This document shows, piece after piece, positions 52,825-59,765 of a stretch of 64,000 bases of DNA. This DNA is from UBA1822 sp963615055 (lineage in GTDB: Bacteria; Bacillota; Negativicutes; Veillonellales; Dialisteraceae). The position numbers were made by a program, and so were the translations under genes. Position 1 is the stretch's first letter, and the number at the start of each line of letters is the position of its first letter. The notes below the pieces were generated by a model. The model was not told where the DNA came from and ran no database searches. It was given only the letters and a program-made list of their open reading frames with translations. The DNA lies in contig CAVEFO010000002.1 in the NCBI GenBank assembly GCA_963615055.1, positions 1 to 64,000 on the forward strand. Direction: 5' to 3'.

Positions 52825-53829
52825 GTGGATAAAAAAATCAAAATTTCGGCCCTCGCCGCGGCGGCTGTCTTGGCGGTCGCGGGCGCGGCGGCTTGGTTTG
52901 CCTACGCCGTGGATCGACCGGCGGGGCGCGATTCCGTCACATTGACGATTCCGCGCGAGGCGACGGGGACGGACATCGCCAAACTCTTGGAAGAAAAAGG
53001 CGTCGTCCGAAGCGCAGGCATCTTTCGCGCGGCGCTGCGGCTGACGGGAGAAACGAACGCGTTGCAACAAGGTTACTATCGATTGTCGCAAGGATTGACC
53101 GTGCGTGAAGCCGTCGAAGCGCTGAAGCACGGATGCGCCGAATCGGCGACCGTTACGATTCCCGAAGGCATGACGATTCATCAAATGGCCGCGCTATTTC
53201 AAAAAGCGAATATCCGAGGCGCTGCGGATTTTGAAAAAACGGCCGCGTCGTATGTGTGCTACGATTATATGAAGGCAGAGCCGCCCGCGTCGATTTTGGG
53301 CGAAGGATTTCTGTGGGCGGATACGTATGAAATCCCACTCGATTTCTCGGCCAAAGATATTTGCGATTTGTTGTACGAAAAAACGGACAGCATGCTGACG
53401 CCGGCCATCCGCGAAAAAGCGACGGAAAAAAATCTCACGCTCTATCGGCTGATGACAATCGCCTCCTTGGTCGAGCGCGAGGCACGCCTACCGGAGGATC
53501 AAGTGCCGATTGCCTCCGTCATCTTGACGCGCCTTGCCCGCGCCATGCCGCTCCAAATCGATGCGACGGTGCAGTACGCACTCGGCCGGACGAAGCCGGA
53601 GCTGACCTATGCGGATTTGGAAACGCCGTCGCCGTACAACACCTATCTCCGCGAAGGGTTGCCGCCGGGACCGATTGCCGCGCCGGGAATGCCCGCCATC
53701 CAAGCGGTGCTCGCCGCCGAGCCGGGCGATTACATTTATTACGTTGCACAAAAAGACGGCCGCCATGTCTTCACGAAAACGCTCGCCGAGCACGAAGCGA
53801 AAATCGAGGAGATTTATGGAAATCCGTGA
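52825..53829 (+). CDS. mltG: Endolytic murein transglycosylase MltG
   Basis: Membrane-anchored lytic transglycosylase that cuts nascent glycan strands and sets their length. 334 residues from GTG 52825 (GAGG upstream; longer frames read through the divergent promoter). TM helix about 6-26, then a LysM-like region (SVTLTIPREATGTDIAKLLEE), and the YceG domain. The catalytic region is LMTIASLVEREARLPEDQ (Glu217/219), with MPLQIDATVQYALG, PYNTYLREGLPPGPIAAPGM and YYVAQKDGRHVFTKTLAEHE all typical. Its last codons overlap the methyltransferase gene by 14 bases, the same pairing as mltG-trmR in Bacillus. Confidence 0.94.
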   Translation: MDKKIKISALAAAAVLAVAGAAAWFAYAVDRPAGRDSVTLTIPREATGTDIAKLLEEKGVVRSAGIFRAALRLTGETNALQQGYYRLSQGLTVREAVEALKHGCAESATVTIPEGMTIHQMAALFQKANIRGAADFEKTAASYVCYDYMKAEPPASILGEGFLWADTYEIPLDFSAKDICDLLYEKTDSMLTPAIREKATEKNLTLYRLMTIASLVEREARLPEDQVPIASVILTRLARAMPLQIDATVQYALGRTKPELTYADLETPSPYNTYLREGLPPGPIAAPGMPAIQAVLAAEPGDYIYYVAQKDGRHVFTKTLAEHEAKIEEIYGNP

Positions 53830-54406
53830 CGTGCTTGCCGCTCTGGAACGAGAAGCAAAAGAAGAAAATATTCCGATTTTGCGGGAAACGGAACGCAAGA
53901 TACTTGTTTCCGTCGCACAAGAGGCTAAGCCGGGGCGGATATTGGAAATCGGTACAGGAAACGGATTTTCCGCGCTTCTTTTGGCAGCGGCCTGTCCGGA
54001 CGCAAGGATTGATACGATAGAGCTCGATTCGCGGCGAAGCGAACGTGCCCAAAAAGCCGCACAAGACGCCGGCTGCGCGGGTCGGATTCATTTTTTTGAG
54101 GGAGACGCCGCCGAAATCATACCGACACTGTCGGCGCCGTACGATTTCTTGTATTTGGACGGCCCGAAAGGGCAATATTTACGACATTTGCAGATGGCGG
54201 AACGCGTGCTCGCCCCGCGCGCCGTCATTTGCGCCGATAATGTCCTCTTTCGCGGTCTCGTCCGCGGAAATCATCCCATTCCCCATCGGTATCGCACAAT
54301 TGTCATGCGCCTTCGGGACTATCTCGCCTATGTGGAGGCAAAGTATTCGACGAAGATTTGGGAAGAGGGCGACGGAATGGCTGTATCGACTTCCCGCGTA
54401 AAGTAA
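53816..54406 (+). CDS. trmR: SAM-dependent O-methyltransferase, probable tRNA 5-hydroxyuridine methyltransferase
   Basis: 196-residue class I methyltransferase of the caffeoyl-CoA/catechol O-methyltransferase family. SAM motif ILEIGTGNGFSALLLAAA, IDTIELDSRRSERAQ, then YDFLYLDGPKGQYL with the metal-binding Asp, and ICADNVLFRGLV with the conserved Asp-Asn. Identity as TrmR, which makes 5-methoxyuridine at tRNA position 34, is inferred from the family and from lying directly behind mltG, as yrrM behind yrrL in Bacillus. The start ATG 53816 follows GAGGAG and overlaps the end of mltG. The U32 peptidase-like genes that usually follow are absent. Confidence 0.8.
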   Translation: MEIRDVLAALEREAKEENIPILRETERKILVSVAQEAKPGRILEIGTGNGFSALLLAAACPDARIDTIELDSRRSERAQKAAQDAGCAGRIHFFEGDAAEIIPTLSAPYDFLYLDGPKGQYLRHLQMAERVLAPRAVICADNVLFRGLVRGNHPIPHRYRTIVMRLRDYLAYVEAKYSTKIWEEGDGMAVSTSRVK

Positions 54407-54644
54407 GTCTTGTTTCCGGCATCTGATGGAAATTAAGACGTCAGACATCTGACACCTGACCTTTTCGCCTCCGTGAGATGCTCGAAATCTAATAGCTAAC
54501 AGCTATACCAGACAAAAATATTTTTATTTTGCGCCACATAAAGATCTTAGCCGCAAATGGGGGTTTTCCCATGCATGAAATGCCTTATCAACAGTTTCGA
54601 CCAATGATGACAAAAAAGCAAAACGATGTGTGCAAGGAGGAAAT
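54407..54644. other. Spacer with CTGACATCTGACACC and AGCTAACAGCT repeats
   Basis: No gene. Short repeats AGACGTCAGACATCTGACAC (about 54439-54458) and TAATAGCTAACAGCTAT (about 54490-54506) belong to the spacer repeat families. CAAGGAGG before 54645 is the next ribosome-binding site. Confidence 0.5.
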
Positions 54645-55088
54645 ATGATTCGTAAATTTGATCCGGCGGCGTTTCGCTGGGACGGTATTGAGCCGCATAT
54701 TTACAAAGAAGATCCCAGCGTCTTTTTCGGGGTCACGAAACAGGTTTTATTTGAAAACGAAGGCGATTTGCCGATTCAATTTCGGTATTTCGAAGTCGAG
54801 CCGGGTGGACGGACGTCGCTGGAGCACCACGCGCATATGCACATGGTCGTCATTTTCCGAGGCAGCGGTCACGCGCTTTTGGGAAAGGAGATACGCGAAG
54901 TCGCGGTGGGCGATCTGATCACGATTCCCGGCTGGGATTTTCATCAATTCAAAGCGGACAGAGGTGAGACGCTCGGTTTCTTCTGCCTTGTCGCCGCTGA
55001 GCGAGACAAGCCGACGTATCCGACGGAAGAAGATTTGTCGGCGCTCTCCGAGAATCCGGATGTGGCGGATTTTTTACGGAAGGTTTGA
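54645..55088 (+). CDS. Cupin-domain protein
   Basis: 147-residue single-domain cupin. Metal-binding cupin motif 1: GGRTSLEHHAHMHMVVIFRG (two or three His plus downstream residues); motif 2: GDLITIPGWDFHQFKA with the fourth ligand His. Such proteins are small metal-bound isomerases, dioxygenases or binding proteins; the substrate is not deducible. Start at ATG 54645 with AAGGAGG 5 bases before it. It stands alone between trmR and ssrA. Confidence 0.85.
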   Translation: MIRKFDPAAFRWDGIEPHIYKEDPSVFFGVTKQVLFENEGDLPIQFRYFEVEPGGRTSLEHHAHMHMVVIFRGSGHALLGKEIREVAVGDLITIPGWDFHQFKADRGETLGFFCLVAAERDKPTYPTEEDLSALSENPDVADFLRKV

Positions 55089-55121
55089 ACGGCTTGCGTA
55101 TATCGTGCAGAAGACGTCAGA

Positions 55122-55150
55122 AAAGTGAGCAGTGAGTAGTGAGCGATTAG
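55122..55150. repeat. Heptamer repeat run, GTGAGCA/GTGAGTA type
   Basis: GTGAGCAGTGAGTAGTGAGC then GATTAG, same family as 2378-2413. The rest of 55089-55316 shows no gene. Confidence 0.6.
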
Positions 55151-55316
55151 AAGTGTATTTTTGTCTTCGGCGCTTCACAATCTTGTATGCAGTTCTCTTC
55201 ACTCAATTCTTTTCTAAAAATGCAAGTCTCTTCTTGTAGCCCCAAAGTTTTCATATGTGAGTAGCCGGATAGGTTGCGAAATGTGGTGGCATGTTTCGCG
55301 GCCTTTTTTGGTGCAC

Positions 55317-55351
55317 AAAAAATCCGGAACTTCGTTTTTGAAATTCCGGAT
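55317..55351 (-). terminator. Terminator of ssrA
   Basis: ATCCGGAA (55322-55329) / TTCCGGAT (55344-55351) stem; on the minus strand it is followed by six T, starting 9 bases past the tmRNA 3' end. Confidence 0.85.
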
Positions 55352-55359
55352 GACGGGAC

Positions 55360-55702
55360 TGGTGGAGACGAGGGGAGTCGAACCCCTGTCCAAAAAGTCT
55401 GCCCCACGAGTATCTCCGAGCGCAGTTCCTGATCGTGTCTCGACGGAGTGTCGCTCAGGAACAAGCCGGCTCCGTCCGATCCGGTCAGTTTCCCTTACAC
55501 GTCACCGGATGTCGCGTGAAGGTATCCTGCATGGTTGGTATCCAAGCGGCGCGGCAGGCTGGCGCCGAGAGGACATTGGCGGTCAAGCCGCCAAGGCAAA
55601 ATCAGATTTTGCGTTTATGTTTGTCCGCCGTTTTACGGGGTAGGCGGGATCCCGGCTCGCTGCTCATGATACAGGAACTCCTGTCGAAACCGGTGCGTCC
55701 CC
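55360..55702 (-). ncRNA. ssrA: Transfer-messenger RNA (tmRNA)
   Basis: Rescues stalled ribosomes in trans-translation. The minus strand begins GGGGACGCACCGGTTTCGAC and ends with the T-arm GGTTCGACTCCCCTC, then CGTCTCC-A-CCA. The ends pair as an acceptor stem (GGGGACG with CGTCTCC, one G-U), and CCA is encoded. Length about 343 nt. The tag frame ends ...NINAKSDFALAA then TGA (stop at 55585-55583). The LAA end is standard for ClpXP; the resume codon was not fixed from sequence. Confidence 0.95.
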
Positions 55703-55729
55703 GTTTGATTCTGATTTTGCTGCTGTCCG

Positions 55730-55850
55730 TGGGCCGTAGGCTGTGGACCGTAGGCCGTGGACCGTGGACCGTGTGTGAGAAACTTTGTTTGTCATCGAGA
55801 TGAGACACACGGTAAACGGTAAACGGACAACGGATAGCGGACAACTGCCG
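55730..55850. repeat. Heptamer repeats, GGCCGTAG/GGACCGTG and ACGGTAA forms
   Basis: Between ssrA and the LOG gene: GTGGACCGTAGGCCGTGGAC and on, then after about 25 bases ACACGGTAAACGGTAAACGG. Both orientations of the ACCGTAG family occur, so they could form a cruciform or RNA stem. The ATG spacer segment GTTTGTCAT..GATGTGAGACAC matches 9380-9402. Confidence 0.65.
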
Positions 55851-55864
55851 CCATTGTATCTGAT

Positions 55865-56425
55865 TCAATGCGCTCTGTCAACGGCGGCGGCGCGGGCGGT
55901 GAGGGCTTTGTAAAATTCTTCCTTGCTTTCGATGAAGGAAATGAGGCGGAATGATGATTCCGGATAGAAACCTGTTTCCTGCATATGCAGCAGCAAATCG
56001 CGGAGCGCATTGTAAAAGCCGTTCACATTCAGGAGGAGGCAGGGGGCTTTGATGTGACCGAGATGAATTTGGCAAAAGATTTCGCTGACTTCATCCAAGG
56101 TCCCGACGCCGCCTGGAAAAGCGATGAAGATATCGGCGCGCTGCATCATGAGGGTGCGCCGCGTGGACATGTCGGGCGTGACGACGAGATCGGTGAGACC
56201 GGGCTGATCGACGCCGGCCTCGATGAAGGCTTGCGTTTCGATGCCGACGACGCGTCCGCCGGCGGACAAGGCTGCACGGGCGAGCGTCCCCATGAGTCCG
56301 ATTTTGGAGCCGCCGTAGATGAGGGTGTGACCGTTTTGGCCGATCCACGTGCCGATGTCTTTGGCCATTTCGGTGTAGAGGGGATTGTTTCCGTCGCGGG
56401 AGCCGAGATAGACGGTGATATTCAT
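55865..56425 (-). CDS. LOG-family protein (TIGR00730 Rossmann fold)
   Basis: 186-residue member of the LOG/'lysine decarboxylase-like' family, most of which are nucleoside 5'-monophosphate phosphoribohydrolases. Visible: TVYLGSRDGNNPLY, LIYGGSKIGLMGTLARAAL, the family signature ADIFIAFPGGVGTLDEVSEIF (PGGxGTxxE) and PCLLLNVNGFYNALRDLL. Active-site Arg and Glu of the signature are present. A GAAAGGAGG site precedes the ATG. The 60-residue ORF lies 27 bases upstream on the same strand, so both may share a transcript. Bacterial role not certain; annotation as cytokinin-activating would be by homology only. Confidence 0.9.
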   Translation of the reverse strand: MNITVYLGSRDGNNPLYTEMAKDIGTWIGQNGHTLIYGGSKIGLMGTLARAALSAGGRVVGIETQAFIEAGVDQPGLTDLVVTPDMSTRRTLMMQRADIFIAFPGGVGTLDEVSEIFCQIHLGHIKAPCLLLNVNGFYNALRDLLLHMQETGFYPESSFRLISFIESKEEFYKALTARAAAVDRAH

Positions 56426-56452
56426 ACCGGTTTCCTCCTTTCGGGGATGGGA

Positions 56453-56635
56453 TTACAGCGTGAAGTGGTGCATGTCATTCCAATGACGGCGAATGGCAAT
56501 GTCGGCGGAAAGGTCGGTATTGTCATAGAGAATGGACCATTGCGTATTGCTCGTGATGTCATGAGAATTCGGATCTTGGGCGGCGTCACAGGCACCGAGC
56601 AAAGCCGGGAGAGAATATTTCCACACGGTTTTCAT
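56453..56635 (-). CDS. 60-residue ORF, possibly a remnant of a linear amide C-N hydrolase
   Basis: Small ORF with convincing expression signals: AAAGGAG 7 bases before the ATG and, further up on the minus strand, an extended -10 TGCTATAAT near 56676-56684. The product starts MKTVWKYSLPALLGACDAAQ and ends QWSILYDNTDLSADIAI plus a His/Trp-rich tail. The second half resembles by eye the C-terminal strand pair of choloylglycine/penicillin V acylase-like hydrolases (W-S-V-V-Y-D-L-T type). If so, the catalytic N-terminal Cys domain has been lost. An independent small protein is equally possible. Confidence 0.4.
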   Translation of the reverse strand: MKTVWKYSLPALLGACDAAQDPNSHDITSNTQWSILYDNTDLSADIAIRRHWNDMHHFTL

Positions 56636-56897
56636 ACGAGGGCTCCTTTCTTCGGAAATCCATACATATACTTTATTATAGCATATCACGGAGGAGAGAT
56701 GGGGAGCAAAGCTTTCGGCGCTTTTTCTTTTGGCGGCATTTGTGGAAGAAGCTTTTTGCAAGATAGGGATGAGGGGGAAAGCGGAGATAAATCGTTTACG
56801 CTTTATCGCTCGTCACGCCTTGTGTAGCGCCACGGCCCACGGTCCGCGGATGACGGATGGCTGCGCCGGGGATGCAAAAAGAGAAGCGTGGCACACC
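56636..56897. repeat. Spacer with one inverted copy of the dispersed element
   Basis: No gene. About 56700-56775 (GGGGAGCAAAGCTTTCGGCG ... GGCGGCATTTGTGGAAGAAGC ... GCAAGATAGGGATGAGGGGG) is the reverse-complement form of the CCCCTCATCCCTATC...AATGCCGCC element; 2260-2345 is similar. Confidence 0.55.
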
Positions 56898-56942
56898 AAA
56901 AGAGCTGTGAGAAAATGGGAAACATTTTTTCACAGCTCTTTT
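56898..56942. terminator. Bidirectional terminator downstream of the CCA-adding-family gene
   Basis: 13-bp stem AAAAGAGCTGTGA / TCACAGCTCTTTT (56898-56910, 56930-56942), 16 bases beyond the stop codon at 56959. Confidence 0.9.
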
Positions 56943-56958
56943 CATCTGATGTCAAATT

Positions 56959-58152
56959 TTATGATTCGTTCTCAGCGAAGAGGCGGCGGAGGTGAGTGGC
57001 GAGAAGCGTTTGTTCGGGATCGCTGAGGAGCATGATTTCATTTTGCTTGGCGATGACGGCGCGGATGGCGGTCTCCGTCGTCATCGTTTTCTGTAATTTT
57101 TTCATGTCGGGATAGAGCAGGCGGGCGTAGACGTAGGCCTGTTTCTCGTCGGCATTCAAAGCGGAGAGATCCGTCCCGTCCAGCTTCGGCATGAGCGTTT
57201 CCAAATATGTCCGGTAGGCCGCGATGGCATCCGGCGGATTGGTGGCGGGATCGAGGCCGGGGAGGAAGAGGGGCATGATTTGGTAGCGATCGAGCAATTC
57301 GTAGCTGCGCCGGGCGTAGCCGTCGGTGAAGAAACGCGCCGCGTTGTAATATCGTTCATTCATCGGAATCATCTTCATGTATTCCGATGCCTTTTCCATG
57401 GCCGCCTCAAGGCGCGGGCTCATACGGAAACCGAAACGGGCCGTGAAACGGAGGGCGCGAATGCAGACGGAGGGATTATCGGGGAATTGGATGCTCGGCT
57501 CGTAAAGGCTGTCGGTGATGTGTTCGCGCAAATCGCGGAGGCCGCCGTGATAATCTATCACATCGCCGCTTTTCGGATCGTAGAGAAGGGCGTTGTACGT
57601 GAGGTCGCGCCGGAAAGAATCGGTGAAGAGACTTTTTGATGTGTCGTCGGGAATCCCTTTGCGGCCCAGATAGACGGCGGGGATTTTTCCGTAAGTAGCG
57701 ACATCGACGGGTTCCTTTGCGTCGGGGAGGCGGACGGCGCCGTAGGCGGTATCGCCCACTTCATGCAGGAAGAAAGCGTCACCGAAGATGTCCCGGCAAT
57801 CCGTATAAGCGGCGTCGGTCGTGATATCCCAATCGCTCACCCGTTTCCCCATCAAGGTATCGCGGACGCTGCCGCCGACGAAATAGGCGGTAAATCCTGC
57901 GTCTTGCAATTTTTTTGCCACAAAGACGGCTTCTTTTGGAATCGCATTTTCGGAAATCGGATGGAGCCGGGCGGGCAGTACGAGATTTCCGTATCCTTGC
58001 TCCGTGACCATGCGATAGTCTTCGTCGATGAGTCGATTGACTTCGGGCGTAAAAAGGGAAACGGCAAGGCCGGTGTTTCCATAAAGGAAAAGCACCAGGA
58101 GCGCCGTCAGAAGCGCCGGCAGATTGACGTGGAAACGAGTGCGATGATGCAT
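56959..58152 (-). CDS. CCA-adding/poly(A) polymerase-family nucleotidyltransferase with apparent signal peptide
   Basis: Class II nucleotidyltransferase-family protein, 397 residues. The catalytic core looks intact: YFVGGSVRDTLMG (GGxVRD at 93-98), VSDWDITTDA (Asp107 and Asp109), SFRRDLTYNALLYD (181-192), then ALRFTARFGFRM and RYYNAARFF, the tRNA-nucleotidyltransferase/PcnB neck region. Unusual: residues 1-30 (basic MHHRTRFHVN, then LPALLTALLVLFLYGNTGLA) look like a signal peptide or signal anchor, followed by about 40 residues without counterpart. The start has GGAGG 9 bases upstream, and no internal start with a good site was seen. If exported, the protein would meet RNA or nucleotides only outside the cytoplasm. 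Confidence 0.85.
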   Translation of the reverse strand: MHHRTRFHVNLPALLTALLVLFLYGNTGLAVSLFTPEVNRLIDEDYRMVTEQGYGNLVLPARLHPISENAIPKEAVFVAKKLQDAGFTAYFVGGSVRDTLMGKRVSDWDITTDAAYTDCRDIFGDAFFLHEVGDTAYGAVRLPDAKEPVDVATYGKIPAVYLGRKGIPDDTSKSLFTDSFRRDLTYNALLYDPKSGDVIDYHGGLRDLREHITDSLYEPSIQFPDNPSVCIRALRFTARFGFRMSPRLEAAMEKASEYMKMIPMNERYYNAARFFTDGYARRSYELLDRYQIMPLFLPGLDPATNPPDAIAAYRTYLETLMPKLDGTDLSALNADEKQAYVYARLLYPDMKKLQKTMTTETAIRAVIAKQNEIMLLSDPEQTLLATHLRRLFAENES

Positions 58153-58226
58153 GAATGAGACCTCCGATTATGATAATGCAAATCCTTTTTTCGTTCGCGG
58201 AAATTTTTTGTTTCTTGCTTTTCGTT

Positions 58227-58254
58227 ATTATACACGACGGAAATTTTTTGTCAC
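58227..58254 (-). promoter_or_regulatory. Promoter of the nucleotidyltransferase-family gene
   Basis: Minus strand GTGACA (58254-58249), 16-base spacer, TATAAT (58232-58227) with a TG extension, about 75 bases before the start. Confidence 0.7.
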
Positions 58255-58482
58255 GCGAGACAGCCAGAGTTAGCAATTAGCAGTGACCGGTTCCGGTAGC
58301 GGCTTCGCCGATAAAGGCTGACGTCTGACGGCTCGACACCTGATGACGCAATTGTTGAACGCGCAAGCTTTTGACGCGATATGTCATTTTGATATAAAAA
58401 ACTTTTATGACAATAGGAGCCGTCAATATTATTGAGATAATTTTATTATAAAAATATTTTATTATGCAAATGAAAATTTTCC
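58255..58482. other. Divergent spacer: heptamers then AT-rich DNA
   Basis: No gene. A GTTAGCAATTAGCAGTGACC run (58268-58287), a CTGACGTCTGACGG repeat (about 58318-58332), and from 58380 a strongly AT-rich tract. The last is typical of a regulated promoter or of silenced surface genes. Confidence 0.5.
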
Positions 58483-58511
58483 TTGAGTTTGGTCGCGGGA
58501 CATAGTATAAT
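58483..58511 (+). promoter_or_regulatory. Promoter of the giant adhesin gene
   Basis: TTGAGT (58483-58488), 17-base spacer, TATAAT (58506-58511), about 115 bases before the start at 58626. Confidence 0.75.
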
Positions 58512-58625
58512 GCGACGCGTCAACATGGGGAGGTTTCGCTTCTTTTATGTTGTATCGATTTTATCGGATTCATTTTGTGCGGAAGGCGAAGAGCTACCCC
58601 CGCACGGTGAGAATAGGAGAAAAAT

Positions 58626-59765
58626 ATGAAATTTGTACGGAAAGTTTTGAGAGAAGATGCGCGTCGTCAGGGGAAACTGTCCGGAGAGAAGGCGCTGCGT
58701 CTGATGATGGCGTCCTTGGTGGCCATGCAGTCTTTTGCGCCGATTGTGGCCGTAGCCGATAGTCAAATTACGCGCGTGGACGGGACGCGTGTGGACTTTA
58801 ATAACGGCGTTGCTGACGTATACGCGGAAAAGGTGCAAGGAAATCTGGGGATCAATCGTTTTACCGATTTTTCCGTGGCCGAGCACAATACGGCGAATAT
58901 GTACTTCAAAGAACAGGGTGGGGCGACGGAAGCGACGGATCTCATAAACTTTGTTTCCAATCGGATCGACATCGCCGGTACGGTGAATGCGCTGCAGGGA
59001 AGTGAGGTCGGCGGTCATCTCTTGTTTGTGAGCCCTGAGGGAATGGTCGTAACGAGCACGGGCGTCATCAATGCGGGGAGTCTGACCATTGCGACGCCGA
59101 CGGCGGATTTCTTTGAAAAAATGAAACTGGATCCCGCGGCTACGGGTGAAAAAGTAGAAACGGTCAATATTTTCAGTGCTGACTTGACAGATACGCAGCT
59201 CAGCCAATTGATGACGAATTACAGCGCAGACACCATGGTGCCGGCGACGCTCGCTTTGAATTCGTCTGGCTCGATTGCGATCGAAGGCCAGATCAATGTG
59301 AAGACGGCGGCGATGCTGATGGCGGGGACCGTCAATGTGGGAGATACGGGAATCGTGCGGAATGCAATGGATTTCTCCCATGTTTCTCATCTTAGCGAAT
59401 CCGATCAGGAGGGACTTTCGGATGCCGATCGGCTGACACTGACAAAGGATGCATCCGGCAATATTGTGCTTCGCGGCGTGACGGAGACGACGGTGGACGG
59501 CAAGGTGGATGCCGGAAACGGTGCGGCGATCATCAAAGCGGAAAATGAAGTCACGGTGGATCTGACGGCGGAAGATGCCGAGAAAGCGGCTCTCGTGGAT
59601 TTTGACGCGGCCGCTTCGGGTGCCAAAGTCACGGTGAATGGCAGCGTGAAAGGCGCCAGTGTCGATGTGTCGGCCAAAGCGACGGCGACATTCAAAGGAA
59701 ATATCGTGAATAAGCCCGCGGAGAAGAAAGAGGGCGAGAGCAGCGAGGAAGAAAAGGCAATCTAG
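58626..59765 (+). CDS. LktA/filamentous-haemagglutinin-like adhesin, N-terminal part ending at an in-frame amber codon
   Basis: Start of a very large secreted or surface-held adhesin. ATG 58626 follows AGGAGAAAAAT. Long signal region about 1-44 (RLMMASLVAMQSFAPIVAVA), then a TPS-type haemagglutination domain: VDGTRVDFNNGVADVYAEKV, LGINRFTDFSVAEHNTANMY, LINFVSNRIDIAGTVNALQG, GHLLFVSPEGMVVTSTGVIN, TIATPTADFF. This matches the N-terminus of the 'leukotoxin LktA family filamentous adhesin' group of Fusobacteria and Negativicutes. Translation stops at TAG 59763-59765 after EEEKAI, yet the same frame continues open to the window end. No TpsB-type transporter gene is visible here. Confidence 0.85.
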   Translation: MKFVRKVLREDARRQGKLSGEKALRLMMASLVAMQSFAPIVAVADSQITRVDGTRVDFNNGVADVYAEKVQGNLGINRFTDFSVAEHNTANMYFKEQGGATEATDLINFVSNRIDIAGTVNALQGSEVGGHLLFVSPEGMVVTSTGVINAGSLTIATPTADFFEKMKLDPAATGEKVETVNIFSADLTDTQLSQLMTNYSADTMVPATLALNSSGSIAIEGQINVKTAAMLMAGTVNVGDTGIVRNAMDFSHVSHLSESDQEGLSDADRLTLTKDASGNIVLRGVTETTVDGKVDAGNGAAIIKAENEVTVDLTAEDAEKAALVDFDAAASGAKVTVNGSVKGASVDVSAKATATFKGNIVNKPAEKKEGESSEEEKAI

